Notes: generated by a model not told the origin, from the sequence alone. 64,000 nt of DNA from Flavobacterium endophyticum (GCF_003634455.1 NZ_RBLC01000001.1:2064417-2128416); one strand, 5' to 3'; positions 7,895-17,320 are shown, counted from the first letter of the stretch. Program-made: numbers and translations.

Positions 7895-10579
7895 ATGAAA
7901 AAGATACTTTTTCTCGCATTTTTTTTCTTGTCCCTTTATAGTTATTCCCAAAATATACGATTTGAAGGCCTTATAACCGATTCAAATGCTGTTGGTTTGG
8001 AAATGGCAAACGTCATGGCTGTAAACCAAAATACAAAGGCAATGGATTCTTATGCGATTACGAATGACAAAGGAAAATTTCTATTGTCGCTGAAGCCGAA
8101 TGCGACCTACAAAATAAAGGTCAGCTATATTGGCTATCAAGCTAAGGAAATTGATCTTGTGACGGAATCAGAAAATATGATTCAGACTATAGTTTTACAA
8201 GAAGGAGTAGATTTGGACCAAGTTGAGATCGTGCACGAAATGCCCGTTTCAATCAAAGGAGATACGATTGTTTATAATGCCGATTCCTTTAAGACCGGAA
8301 CAGAAAGAAAATTAGAAGATGTATTGAAAAAGCTTCCAGGTGTTGAGGTAAATGCAGATGGTGAGATAGAGGTTGAAGGAAAAAAAGTCCAAAAATTAAT
8401 GGTAGAAGGAAAGGACTTTTTTGATGGTGATACTAAATTAGGAGTAAAAAATATTCCAGCCGATGCTGTCGATAAAGTTCAGGTATTGAGAAATTACAAT
8501 GAAGTTGGTGCTCTGAAAGGTCTCGAAAACAACGAAGAAAACGTCGCGATGAATATCAAGCTGAAAGACGGCAAAAAGAACTTTTGGTTTGGGGACATGA
8601 ACGCCGGAATTGGAGTCGGGCATGAAGATAGTCGGTATGTCGTAAATCCGAAATTGTTCTACTATAATCCGAAATACAGCATCAACGTGATTGCTAATTT
8701 TAATAATATCGGAGAACTGCCTTTGACCATACAGGATTATTTTAAGTTCACAGGAGGCTTTAGAGGCATGATGCAAAAAGGAGGAAGCTCTTTCAGTGTT
8801 TCGTCGAACGACTTAGGAATTGCGATGCTCAGAAATAATCGCGCGAAGGAAATCGAGACACAGTTTGGAGCCACGAATTTCTCTTACAATGTTACTAAAG
8901 AATGGAGCTTGAGCGGTTTTGCAATCCTTTCTTCATCGGAAACGGACTTGGAAACGAAATCGAGAAGCACAATTCTAGAGACTGGAGTAAGACAGCAAAA
9001 CGAAGAAATCGCCCACCAAAAAAGCAATCTCGGATTGTTTAAGTTCAGCTCGAGCTACAAGCCAAATACAAAGTTGCAGTTTGATTACGATGTTTTGATG
9101 AAACAGTCGAAACAAGATGAGAATAACAATTTGCTTCGAGAATATACCGTTAACGATATTACGACTGCAGAAGATATTTATACGACTAAAAAGCAAAATC
9201 CGACATCGATAAACCAAAATGCAAGCCTCTATTATACGTTGGACGACAAAAATGTTTTTGCTTTCGAGGCGCAGCATTTATATCAAGACGAAGACCCTTT
9301 CTATAATGCAAATCTGCTCAACCAGCCTTTCGCCTTGTCAGGATATGTAGAAAACCAAAATAGGAATGATTTAAGCCAAAGCCGATTCGTAAAAACAAAT
9401 AAGCTCGATGCCAAGTTAGATTATTACTATATGCTTACGCCAAAAAGCAACATTAATGTTACGTTAGGAAATACAAATTCGCACCAGAATTTTAACTCGA
9501 GCATTTTCCAGATTTTAGACAATGGGACGAGAAATGACCTTGAAGCTCCAGAAAACAATAATAAAGTAAGGTATGATTTTAACGATGCTTTTATCGGATT
9601 GCATTATAAGTTCCTGACGGGCAAATTTACCTTTACGCCTGGATTTAGCCTGCATTCTTACCAAATGAATAACGAGCAATTAGGAACAAGCTACAAGCAA
9701 GATTTCTTTAAATTATTGCCAGATTTTTACGCCTTGTACCAAATTAAAAAGTCGGAAACACTGACCTATAATTTTGCTTTGACCAATACTTTTACTGATA
9801 TCAACAATCTAGCAATGGGGAATGTGCTTTCTGGATATAGCAGCTTATACAACGGAAACCGATTTCTTGAAAATTCAACTTCACAGATACATTCCTTGAG
9901 ATATTTCAAGTATAACATGTATAATTTTGAAAATATATTTGCCAACATTTCCTATAGCAAAGCAACCGATGCCGTAAAAAGCAGAATTGTTTTTGAAAAT
10001 GTAAACCAAACATTGACGCCTTATAATTCTAACTTGGCTGACGAGACGATTAATGCTAATGGAGCTTATGGACGTTCGTTTCTTAGAGATTATAAAGCCT
10101 CTGCCGGAGTGGGCCTAAACTGGTCGAAATTCAACAACATCCAAAACGGAAGCGTAAGAACACAAGAAAGTTTTATGCAGAATTATACTCTGAAAGCTGC
10201 AACCAACTACAAGTCGCTCCCAAATCTGGAAATAGGCTATAATTTTATGGTGAACGACTATGCCGGCTCAAAATTCTATACCGACAAGCCTTTTGCTAAA
10301 TTGGATTATTATTTCCTAGACAGCTTTTCTTTTGTAGCCGAGTACGAGTTCTATCATTATTACAACAGCAGCAAGACTGTAGAAAACGAATATGATTTTC
10401 TAGACGCAAGCCTAATTTACCAAAAGAAAGACAGCAAATTTGAGTATAAAATAAGCGCGACAAACCTGTTAGTTACCAAAACCCTGAATGACGACAGTTT
10501 TAATCAATATCGAACTACAACTTCGCAATACAGGATACAGCCGAGATATTTGATACTGTCATTGAAATATAATTTATAG
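7895..10579 (+). CDS. TonB-dependent-receptor-like outer-membrane beta-barrel protein
   Basis: Outer-membrane protein of 894 residues. A signal peptide (about residues 1-18) is followed by a carboxypeptidase-regulatory-like beta-sandwich (about 20-95), a plug-like domain (about 105-220, with KLEDVLKKLPGVEVNADGEI) and a long C-terminal barrel with alternating aromatic strands ending in SLKYNL. Such proteins import ligands too large for porins. The ligand is unknown, and no partner SusD-like lipoprotein is adjacent. The gene directly follows a GLPGLI gene, the arrangement that makes GLPGLI proteins plausible accessory factors of this receptor. Confidence 0.88.
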   Translation: MKKILFLAFFFLSLYSYSQNIRFEGLITDSNAVGLEMANVMAVNQNTKAMDSYAITNDKGKFLLSLKPNATYKIKVSYIGYQAKEIDLVTESENMIQTIVLQEGVDLDQVEIVHEMPVSIKGDTIVYNADSFKTGTERKLEDVLKKLPGVEVNADGEIEVEGKKVQKLMVEGKDFFDGDTKLGVKNIPADAVDKVQVLRNYNEVGALKGLENNEENVAMNIKLKDGKKNFWFGDMNAGIGVGHEDSRYVVNPKLFYYNPKYSINVIANFNNIGELPLTIQDYFKFTGGFRGMMQKGGSSFSVSSNDLGIAMLRNNRAKEIETQFGATNFSYNVTKEWSLSGFAILSSSETDLETKSRSTILETGVRQQNEEIAHQKSNLGLFKFSSSYKPNTKLQFDYDVLMKQSKQDENNNLLREYTVNDITTAEDIYTTKKQNPTSINQNASLYYTLDDKNVFAFEAQHLYQDEDPFYNANLLNQPFALSGYVENQNRNDLSQSRFVKTNKLDAKLDYYYMLTPKSNINVTLGNTNSHQNFNSSIFQILDNGTRNDLEAPENNNKVRYDFNDAFIGLHYKFLTGKFTFTPGFSLHSYQMNNEQLGTSYKQDFFKLLPDFYALYQIKKSETLTYNFALTNTFTDINNLAMGNVLSGYSSLYNGNRFLENSTSQIHSLRYFKYNMYNFENIFANISYSKATDAVKSRIVFENVNQTLTPYNSNLADETINANGAYGRSFLRDYKASAGVGLNWSKFNNIQNGSVRTQESFMQNYTLKAATNYKSLPNLEIGYNFMVNDYAGSKFYTDKPFAKLDYYFLDSFSFVAEYEFYHYYNSSKTVENEYDFLDASLIYQKKDSKFEYKISATNLLVTKTLNDDSFNQYRTTTSQYRIQPRYLILSLKYNL

Positions 10580-10598
10580 AGAAGGAAAATTTGAGATT

Positions 10599-10675
10599 TT
10601 CAGCCAAGCTATTTGCTCAACGGTTAAGGCGTTTTTGGTTAGTTGCTTCTTAATCCTGCCTATAGCTTGGCTGAA
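10599..10675. repeat. Long inverted repeat / structured 3' region
   Basis: Perfect 14-bp arms, TTCAGCCAAGCTAT at 10599-10612 and ATAGCTTGGCTGAA at 10662-10675, enclose 49 nt. AGGC/GCCT inside can extend the stem. The T-rich sequence after it may serve as a terminator for the barrel gene. Confidence 0.6.
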
Positions 10676-10700
10676 TACTATTCAAGACGGCTTTTGTTTT

Positions 10701-10733
10701 TTGAATTATTTGCTGAAAAATAAGTTACATTTG
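10701..10733 (+). promoter_or_regulatory. Promoter of the exported thioredoxin-fold/TPR protein gene
   Basis: TTG at 10701-10703, a 22 nt spacer and a perfect TACATTTG at 10726-10733 lie 28 nt before the ATG. Confidence 0.6.
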
Positions 10734-10761
10734 TCAGATAAATAACCTAAAAAGCCACAAT

Positions 10762-13047
10762 ATGAAGAAGTATTCTGTTGGATTGCTGCTGTTTCTTTCT
10801 GCAATTTCCTATGCTCAAAATAAGATTGAAAAGACGACCTATATTTCAAATTCCTATGGACAGGATATCAAGCTGAACCTGCATGAAAACAATCAGTACG
10901 AGCTTGTTGTTTTTTATGGGAATTATGAAATTAAGAACGATACGCTACACCTAAATAACAATCATTCTGAAGGATCCGATTTTTCGGTCGCATTTTCGTC
11001 TGATTCTAATCCGAGTTTAGGAAAAGTAAAAGTAAATCTTAAAGGTGTTTCTTCTTATTATTCAGGACTACATATCGGAACCCAGACAGGTAATTCTGAG
11101 CCTACATACAAAAGCATTTCGGATTTGGGAGGCGAGATGAATTTTGACGAAACCGAACTGAATTTCGAAATTAACAAATCAGACTATTTTTATTTGGCTA
11201 AAGAAGATTATAATGGCGAAACCACATTGTATAAATATGCCTTGCCAAGAGGTACAAATAAAATAGAAATTGAATACAATGCTAACTACTTAGGACAAAT
11301 AAAACTTCAAGGCTATCTTAATGAAAAAAACGAATTGGTTGTTTCCGAAAAAAACAAAAAGAGCCCGATAACTTTTGTCCCAGAAAGCAGGAAACCAAAA
11401 GCTGTAGAATCGCAAGTAAAGCCTTTGGAGACTAAAAAAGAGGCCAACTGGACCTATCCGGGGAAAGCTGACTTATATGGTCTTGCTGCTGACACTACAG
11501 CGATGGTAGCATCAGATTTTAAATTGGTAGTGCAAGACAATCTACAAAAAGCCCTAGAAGCCACTAAGAAAACTCCACAGAAATTTCTAGTAGTTTCTTA
11601 TGAGCCTGATGATAAAAATGCGAAAACAGCATTCGACGCATTTATCCAGAACCAGCAATATGCTATAGGAGGCTATTCCTATGAATACAATGCCGATTAT
11701 GATAAATACAATTATTACCTAGCTACTGCAAAAGACAAATCTTGGGCGTCTAAAAATAAGATTACCGATAATCCATCGACAATTATTATGGATGCCGACG
11801 GAACTATCTTAGGACAGATAAAAGGAAGTCTTTCTAAAAACGAGCCCCTTTTTAGTGTGTATTACAGCTCGATCGGCGACCAGCTGAAATTAGTTAAAGC
11901 TAAGATCGACCTAAATAAGGCTTTGAATTCAAAGAAGACCAAAGATTCCGAAATCGTAAAAAAAATGGTGCCGCTTTCAGAAAATAATTCAGCATGGGCT
12001 ATTAGTCCGCCAATGGTAACAACAGCTGTAGCCGTTCCTGCTGAAAAAGTAGTTGAAGAAGAAGTTCCGGTTGAAGTCGCAGAAGTTGCAGTCGATACCG
12101 TTGCCGCTTATCCAGCTTATTATGACCAAAACGAAGCCGTTTATACAAAAGTAGATTTTGACAAAAAGAAACTGCTTGCTGCTTGGAGCAGGATAGTCGA
12201 CAGCCATTCAAAAGATGCAGCGCCCGACATGGATTTTGTAAAAGTTGCTTTAGCAGAAATTCAAAATAGCGGATTTTATTATAGTCTATTTAATGAAGGA
12301 AGACCATTTGACGAGACTAATTTCAAGGCAATTGACTATCTTTTGAAACATTATGATGCTATCCTGCAAGAACAAAAAACAGCTTCTGGCCAAGGAGAAA
12401 TGGTTGATTATTATGGCGACTATGCTTCAACAATAGAAACGCAGCTTCCGACAGCTATTTCTAATGGTATCTCGCAACTTTCGGAGAAAACGACCGATGA
12501 ATATCAAAATAGGATGATGGCTGTTTATAAAAAAACAGTAGAAAAAAAATCAGATGATTATAACGCAACTATCGAGTACCTAAGAGTACTTCAGGGTTTT
12601 GCAGAATCTACGAATAAAGAGAGTCAGTTTATAGAAGAATATGATGCCTTCTATAAAAAGACCTTTAAAGGACGCCAAAACGAAATCGAAATTTTAGATG
12701 AAATGTACAGCACTCCAGGAAAAGGATACCAGACCTATAACGATTGGAGCAGTTTTAAAAACTCTTTCTCAAATGCCTCTAACGAAGCTGCTTGGTTTGT
12801 GGTTCAAAAGGCTAAAAACCCAGAGTCGATCAAAAAAGCAATCCAATGGTCGGAATCTAGCTTAAGAATTGAAAAAAATAATCCGTATTATCTAGACACT
12901 TTAGCGCAGCTTTATTATAAAAATGGCGAAAAGCAAAAAGCAATCGCTACACAAGAACAAGCCTTGAAATTCTCTCAAGATATGGGAGATGAGACTAAAG
13001 CAGATTTACAATCCGTCTTAGAGAAAATGAAAAACGGAACTTACTAA
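10762..13047 (+). CDS. Exported protein with Cys-less thioredoxin-like domain and C-terminal TPR
   Basis: A 761-residue exported protein with a signal peptide (MKKYSVGLLLFLSAISYAQ). The N-terminal 210 residues are beta-rich. About residues 255-385 look like a thioredoxin fold (KFLVVSYEPDD, then TDNPSTIIMDADGTILGQI) but with no CxxC active site. A Val/Glu/Ala-rich linker follows near 425-450, then a helical C-terminal half with a recognisable TPR unit (NPYYLDTLAQLYYKNGEKQKA). It is probably a periplasmic or surface scaffold. Single-gene unit with its own promoter and terminator. Confidence 0.75.
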   Translation: MKKYSVGLLLFLSAISYAQNKIEKTTYISNSYGQDIKLNLHENNQYELVVFYGNYEIKNDTLHLNNNHSEGSDFSVAFSSDSNPSLGKVKVNLKGVSSYYSGLHIGTQTGNSEPTYKSISDLGGEMNFDETELNFEINKSDYFYLAKEDYNGETTLYKYALPRGTNKIEIEYNANYLGQIKLQGYLNEKNELVVSEKNKKSPITFVPESRKPKAVESQVKPLETKKEANWTYPGKADLYGLAADTTAMVASDFKLVVQDNLQKALEATKKTPQKFLVVSYEPDDKNAKTAFDAFIQNQQYAIGGYSYEYNADYDKYNYYLATAKDKSWASKNKITDNPSTIIMDADGTILGQIKGSLSKNEPLFSVYYSSIGDQLKLVKAKIDLNKALNSKKTKDSEIVKKMVPLSENNSAWAISPPMVTTAVAVPAEKVVEEEVPVEVAEVAVDTVAAYPAYYDQNEAVYTKVDFDKKKLLAAWSRIVDSHSKDAAPDMDFVKVALAEIQNSGFYYSLFNEGRPFDETNFKAIDYLLKHYDAILQEQKTASGQGEMVDYYGDYASTIETQLPTAISNGISQLSEKTTDEYQNRMMAVYKKTVEKKSDDYNATIEYLRVLQGFAESTNKESQFIEEYDAFYKKTFKGRQNEIEILDEMYSTPGKGYQTYNDWSSFKNSFSNASNEAAWFVVQKAKNPESIKKAIQWSESSLRIEKNNPYYLDTLAQLYYKNGEKQKAIATQEQALKFSQDMGDETKADLQSVLEKMKNGTY

Positions 13048-13052
13048 AAATA

Positions 13053-13083
13053 AAAAACCATCCAATAACGGATGGTTTTTTTA
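13053..13083. terminator. Bidirectional intrinsic terminator
   Basis: Stem AAAAACCATCC/GGATGGTTTTT around AATAAC, with A- and T-runs on either side, lies between the exported TPR protein gene and the convergent metK. Confidence 0.9.
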
Positions 13084-13101
13084 TGTCTAAAACAGCAGGA
13101 T

Positions 13102-14352
13102 TTATAATCCGAAAGCTGTTTTTACTTTATCAACGAAATCTAATTTCTCCCAAGTAAACAATTCAACAGTAACTGTTTTCTCTTCACCATTTGGCGTTTT
13201 AAAAGTTTTGGTTACGGTTTCAGGTTTTCTTCCCATGTGGCCGTAAGCCGCAGTTTCACTATAAATTGGGTTTCTCAGTTTTAATCTTTGCTCGATAAAA
13301 TAAGGTCTCATATCGAAAAGCTCTTCTACTTTTTTAGCAATCTCTCCATCTGTAAGATTTACTTTAGAAGTACCGTACGTATTGATGTAGATTCCCATTG
13401 GTTTTGCAACACCAATCGCATACGAAACCTGAACCAAAATTTCTTCAGCAACGCCAGCTGCAACTAGATTTTTGGCAATGTGACGGGTAGCGTAAGCCGC
13501 ACTTCGGTCTACCTTGCTCGGATCCTTTCCAGAAAAAGCACCACCACCGTGAGCTCCTTTTCCACCATATGTATCAACAATAATTTTCCTTCCAGTTAAT
13601 CCTGTATCGCCATGTGGGCCTCCAATTACGAATTTTCCAGTAGGATTGATATGGTATTGGATTTTATCATTGAACAAATGCGCATACTGCGGATTATTTT
13701 TGATAATTCTTGGAATCAAGATTTCTACCAAATCTTTTTTGATTTTTTCAAGCATTTTCGCTTCCTCGTCAAAATCATCATGCTGTGTAGAAATTACGAT
13801 AGCATCAATCCTTACAGGCTTGTTGTTGTCGTCGTATTCTAATGTTACTTGTGATTTTGCATCCGGGCGAAGATATTTGATCTCGTTGTTTTCACGACGC
13901 AAAACCGCTAATTCTTGCAATAATTTATGAGAAAGATTCAACGCCAAAGGCATAAAATCTTCAGTTTCATTAGTTGCATAACCGAACATCATTCCTTGGT
14001 CACCAGCACCTTGATCTTCTTTACTGGCTCTATCTACACCTTGGTTAATGTCTTGCGATTGTTCGTGGATAGCAGATAAGACACCACACGAATTAGCCTC
14101 GAACATATATTCGCTTTTGGTATAGCCAATTTTTTTGATGACATCGCGTGCAATTTGCTGAACGTCTAGATATGTTTTTGATTTAACTTCTCCCGCCAGA
14201 ATTACCTGTCCAGTTGTAACCAAAGTTTCACAAGCAACTTTTGAATCGGCGTCAAAAGCCAAAAAGTTATCGATTAATGCATCTGAAATTTGATCCGCAA
14301 TTTTATCTGGATGTCCTTCACTCACAGACTCTGACGTAAATAAATAAGCCAT
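13102..14352 (-). CDS. metK: S-adenosylmethionine synthetase
   Basis: Cytosolic enzyme making S-adenosylmethionine from methionine and ATP; 416 residues, standard length. Signatures include [15 protein letters not shown] at the N-terminus, [12 protein letters not shown] in the middle and the phosphate-binding [19 protein letters not shown] loop. The ATG at 14352 follows an AT-rich leader with two hairpins. It supplies the SAM that is sensed by the riboswitch upstream of metH 4 kb away. Confidence 0.98.
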   Translation of the reverse strand: MAYLFTSESVSEGHPDKIADQISDALIDNFLAFDADSKVACETLVTTGQVILAGEVKSKTYLDVQQIARDVIKKIGYTKSEYMFEANSCGVLSAIHEQSQDINQGVDRASKEDQGAGDQGMMFGYATNETEDFMPLALNLSHKLLQELAVLRRENNEIKYLRPDAKSQVTLEYDDNNKPVRIDAIVISTQHDDFDEEAKMLEKIKKDLVEILIPRIIKNNPQYAHLFNDKIQYHINPTGKFVIGGPHGDTGLTGRKIIVDTYGGKGAHGGGAFSGKDPSKVDRSAAYATRHIAKNLVAAGVAEEILVQVSYAIGVAKPMGIYINTYGTSKVNLTDGEIAKKVEELFDMRPYFIEQRLKLRNPIYSETAAYGHMGRKPETVTKTFKTPNGEEKTVTVELFTWEKLDFVDKVKTAFGL

Positions 14353-14391
14353 ATTTTTAAATTTTTAGGAATCGGAAAAATTGCAGAGAAG

Positions 14392-14448
14392 GCTAAAGGA
14401 GAGTTTTCTGCTTTAGCATTTTTATGATACTCTATTTGTTTAGTATCA
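14392..14448 (-). promoter_or_regulatory. Structured 5' leader of metK, two hairpins
   Basis: Read on the minus strand, TGATACT/AGTATCA (14448-14442 with 14431-14425, 10-nt loop) is followed by GCTAAAG/CTTTAGC (14417-14411 with 14398-14392, 12-nt loop), ending about 40 nt before the start codon. It does not match SAM-I, and SAM-II is unlikely because the first loop lacks the bases needed for the pseudoknot. It may be an uncharacterised cis element. Confidence 0.35.
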
Positions 14449-14601
14449 GAGGTTGCAATCAGTACAAATTTTTCCTCTTCTCGATTTTGACTGCAAATGT
14501 ATGAAAGCATATTTAATTGACAAAGGAGTTATGCCAGAAAGGAAGAAAGTGAGAAGACAGATTTTTTTTATTAATTTTTAAAATGTGTTAATGAAATTGA
14601 T

Positions 14602-14609
14602 TATATTTG
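14602..14609 (+). promoter_or_regulatory. -7 element of the first choice-of-anchor protein gene
   Basis: A perfect TATATTTG lies 50 nt before the ATG; no well-spaced TTG is visible. Confidence 0.4.
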
Positions 14610-14659
14610 AGTTATGATGATTGAATTTAAATTATGTATAACGTTTTAATTAAAAAATT

Positions 14660-15559
14660 ATGAAAAAAACTTTACTTTCTTTGTTTTTATTGGCTTCAAC
14701 ACTAAGCCAAGCTCAAAACCTGTTTACTGAAAATTTTGATACCTACGCCAATTTGGCGACAGCTGGATGGACTTCTACAAATCAGAGTACACCTGCCGGA
14801 GCCTCAACTTGGGCTCAAGGAGGCGGAACGGCTTTCGCTACTGGCGCATACAATGGTGCTGCAACTTCCTTCACTTTATGTAACTTTAATAGTACAACTG
14901 GTGGTACAGGTACAATTAGTAACTGGTTAATAACTCCTGTGGTTAGCTTGCAGAATGGTGATGTAGTGACATTTTACAGTAGAGCAGGCGGAACAGGCGT
15001 AGGTACAGTTTACGCTGACCGTTTGGAATTAAGACTTAGTACAAATGGTGCAGCTACAGTAAATCCAACAGGCGGATCTGCAGGTCTTGGCGACTTTACT
15101 ACCTTGGCGTTAACAATTAACCCTACTCTGACGCCGACAGGTTACCCTTTCACTTGGACACAATATTCTTATACCGTATCAGGCTTAACAGGAGTTGTAC
15201 CATGTAAATTGGCGTTTAGATATTTTGTTACAAATGGTGGCCCAGATGGTGCAAATTCAAATATCATTGGAGTCGATGCTTTATCTATTGATAGAGCTTT
15301 GAGTACAGATGATTTCTTTTCGAACAATTTCTCAATGTATCCAAATCCGTCAACTGGTTTGGTAAATTTGGCTAGCAAAAATAATGTTGCCATTAATACT
15401 ATACAAATTACAGATTTGAACGGACGCGTTGTTAGAAATATTAATGCAAACAGCGTTTCAGAAACTCAAATCAATATATCAGACCTGACTGCCGGAATGT
15501 ATTTTTTAAATGTCCAAACCGATTCGGGCTCAGGGACTACAAAAATTATAAGAAGCTAA
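14660..15559 (+). CDS. Secreted choice-of-anchor J domain protein with T9SS sorting domain
   Basis: A 299-residue secreted protein. The signal peptide ends near SQAQ (residue 19). A jelly-roll choice-of-anchor J domain occupies about residues 22-210 (NLFTENFDTYANLATAGW; ISNWLITPVVSLQNGDVVTF). The C-terminal type A sorting domain (about 222-299) has YPNPSTGLVNL and the final strand GMYFLNV, with a basic tail. It should cross the outer membrane through T9SS and be released or surface-anchored. It is paralogous to the gene at 16124, with the C-terminal 80 residues almost identical. Confidence 0.88.
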   Translation: MKKTLLSLFLLASTLSQAQNLFTENFDTYANLATAGWTSTNQSTPAGASTWAQGGGTAFATGAYNGAATSFTLCNFNSTTGGTGTISNWLITPVVSLQNGDVVTFYSRAGGTGVGTVYADRLELRLSTNGAATVNPTGGSAGLGDFTTLALTINPTLTPTGYPFTWTQYSYTVSGLTGVVPCKLAFRYFVTNGGPDGANSNIIGVDALSIDRALSTDDFFSNNFSMYPNPSTGLVNLASKNNVAINTIQITDLNGRVVRNINANSVSETQINISDLTAGMYFLNVQTDSGSGTTKIIRS

Positions 15560-15583
15560 ATCATAGCAGTTTTATAAAAAATC

Positions 15584-15614
15584 AAACCCACTTCTTTTAG
15601 GAGTGGGTTTTTTA
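15584..15614 (+). terminator. Intrinsic terminator
   Basis: Stem AAACCCACT/AGTGGGTTT with a T-run, 24 nt after the stop codon of the first choice-of-anchor gene. Confidence 0.85.
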
Positions 15615-16089
15615 GTTGAAGCAAGAGCTATTGTTGAAATCTCTCGATTTTATCACCCTTTAATATGACCGTATGTATCTCGATTGGCACAAGGTTTAAG
15701 GCTTCTTAAGAATTTTACAATTGCTGATGGATTCTATTAGATGCCGTATAGAAATTTTTTTTTCGTTTGAATTTATAAAATTCTATACTTAACTTTAGTA
15801 ATTCCATGCAGAAAAAACTTTTCCATACAGAACTTCCGCATGCCTTTTGTAAATTGCGAGCTACTATGAAACACTCTTGCTTCGTGTAGTGAATCATTTT
15901 CAGGTTATTTTTATAAAAAGCAAGCTTAATCAGTTGTTTTCGATGTTATAAAAATCCAACCAAGTGATAGTTTTAATAAGTGGTTTGTTCTGTTTGTGAT
16001 TTAACGTTAAATCTAACTGTATATAGGTGTTTTTTATTTGAAAAATTGTTAAATGGAGTATTTTATTACAAAACAAATTAAAAAGCATC
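15615..16089. other. Gene-free spacer
   Basis: About 475 bp of AT-rich sequence between the two paralogs. I see no supported gene. A 60-codon minus-strand frame here (15715-15897) has no recognisable features or upstream signals. Confidence 0.6.
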
Positions 16090-16097
16090 TATATTTG
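16090..16097 (+). promoter_or_regulatory. -7 element of the second choice-of-anchor protein gene
   Basis: A perfect TATATTTG lies 26 nt before the ATG at 16124. Confidence 0.45.
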
Positions 16098-16123
16098 CCG
16101 GCGTATTAACTTTTTAATTTATT

Positions 16124-17080
16124 ATGAAAAAAACTTTACTTTCTCTTTTTATGCTGACAGCTTTGTCTGCAGCAAATGCACAAAATGTTTTCTCTTATGG
16201 TTTTGATGGTACTACAGAATCATTAGATGCAGCAGGTTGGATAAGAACGAATCAGAGTACTCCAGCTACGACAACTTTATGGACAAATGCTGATTATGAA
16301 GGACCACTTGAAGACCCAATCTTTGGAAGTGATTCTCCAGTTGGACATGCAGGAGGTACAAATTCATTTGCACTTGTTAACTTTACAAGTACAGGAACTA
16401 TAAATCCAGTAACAGGAGCTGCTTCTGGATCTGGAAACATCAGCAACTGGTTAATAACTCCGGTTATAACAGTACAAAATGGTGATATAGTAAGTTTCTA
16501 CACAAGAAAAGGAACAGATGGAACGGAAGATTATCCGGATAGATTAGAGCTTAGAATGAGTTCTGCAACTACACATACAACACCTACTGGAGGAGCTACA
16601 AATGTAGGTTCATTTACAACTGTTGGTGTTACAGTTAACCCAACTTTAGTAGCTGGATTTGTTTATCCAAAAACATGGACACAGTATACTTTCACAGTAA
16701 GTGGTTTAGCAGCTCCAACTGCAGTTAAATTTGCATTCAGATATTTCGTAAATAATGGAGGTGCTGCAGGTGCAAATTCTGATATTATCGGAATTGATAC
16801 TTTTTCTGTTGACAGAACATTAAGTACAAACGATTTCTTTGCTGCTAATTTTGCTGTTTATCCAAATCCATCAAACGGCTTGGTAAACTTGGCTAGCAAA
16901 AACAACATGGCAATCAATGCTATTCAAATTACAGATTTGAACGGACGTGTAGTTAGAAATATTAATACAAATGGTGTTTCTGAAACTCAAATCAACATTT
17001 CTGATTTGACTACAGGATTGTATTTCTTAAATGTTCAAACTGATTCTGGATCAGGAACAACAAAAATCGTAAAGAACTAA
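16124..17080 (+). CDS. Secreted choice-of-anchor J domain protein with T9SS sorting domain, second copy
   Basis: A 318-residue paralog of the 14660 gene, with the same order: signal peptide to ANAQ (residue 20), choice-of-anchor J domain (about 22-230; NISNWLITPVITVQNGDIV) and type A sorting domain (about 240-318; YPNPSNGLVNLASKNN, then the LYFLNV strand). An extra loop of about 20 residues near position 60 (EGPLEDPIFGSDSP) distinguishes it. Each copy has its own terminator, so they are expressed separately. The ligand or surface role is unknown. Confidence 0.88.
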   Translation: MKKTLLSLFMLTALSAANAQNVFSYGFDGTTESLDAAGWIRTNQSTPATTTLWTNADYEGPLEDPIFGSDSPVGHAGGTNSFALVNFTSTGTINPVTGAASGSGNISNWLITPVITVQNGDIVSFYTRKGTDGTEDYPDRLELRMSSATTHTTPTGGATNVGSFTTVGVTVNPTLVAGFVYPKTWTQYTFTVSGLAAPTAVKFAFRYFVNNGGAAGANSDIIGIDTFSVDRTLSTNDFFAANFAVYPNPSNGLVNLASKNNMAINAIQITDLNGRVVRNINTNGVSETQINISDLTTGLYFLNVQTDSGSGTTKIVKN

Positions 17081-17100
17081 TTACTAGTAGTTTATATTTT

Positions 17101-17132
17101 AAAAACCCGCTTTGTGAACAGCGGGTTTTTTT
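17101..17132 (+). terminator. Intrinsic terminator
   Basis: Perfect 10-bp stem AAAAACCCGC/GCGGGTTTTT with a T-run, 20 nt after the stop codon. Confidence 0.9.
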
Positions 17133-17174
17133 ATGTAGAAAAATAAAATAAATGTTAAAGTTTGTTTCTTTGTA

Positions 17175-17204
17175 TTGCTAATTGAAAAATAGTTCTCAAG
17201 TTTG
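17175..17204 (+). promoter_or_regulatory. Promoter of the Cys/Met leader region
   Basis: TTG at 17175-17177, a 19 nt spacer and CAAGTTTG at 17197-17204 (one mismatch to TAnnTTTG). Transcription would start near 17210, just ahead of leader ORF A at 17226. Confidence 0.45.
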
Positions 17205-17225
17205 CATCATCAAAAAGAAATAAAA

Positions 17226-17300
17226 ATGAAAACTATTATTTGTCATATGTACTGTAAGATCTGGAAAAATTCCGCAGAGCGTACTATTGCCAAATTTTAA
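17226..17300 (+). CDS. Putative Cys/Met leader peptide A (24 codons)
   Basis: A short ORF, ATG to TAA, encoding a 24-residue peptide whose residues 3-13 read TIICHMYCKIW: two Cys, one internal Met, one His and one Trp within 11 codons. Its GCA GAG codons (17274-17279) copy the 3' arm of the terminator that follows and can pair with that hairpin's 5' arm. The composition and geometry are those of an amino-acid-sensing leader peptide. A stall at the Cys codons (17241-17255) would leave the antiterminator free; complete translation would favour termination. The peptide itself is probably without function. Not confirmed by comparison with relatives. Confidence 0.6.
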   Translation: MKTIICHMYCKIWKNSAERTIAKF

Positions 17301-17320
17301 ATTTCTTAAAATATAAAGCA

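Noticed and set aside
14392..14448. SAM-II riboswitch ahead of metK
   Set aside because: GCTAAAG resembles the 3' motif of SAM-II, but the loop of the first hairpin lacks bases to form the required pseudoknot.
15715..15897. 60-codon minus-strand frame between the two choice-of-anchor genes
   Set aside because: No promoter, no signal or domain, and an A/T-rich frame of this length is expected by chance.
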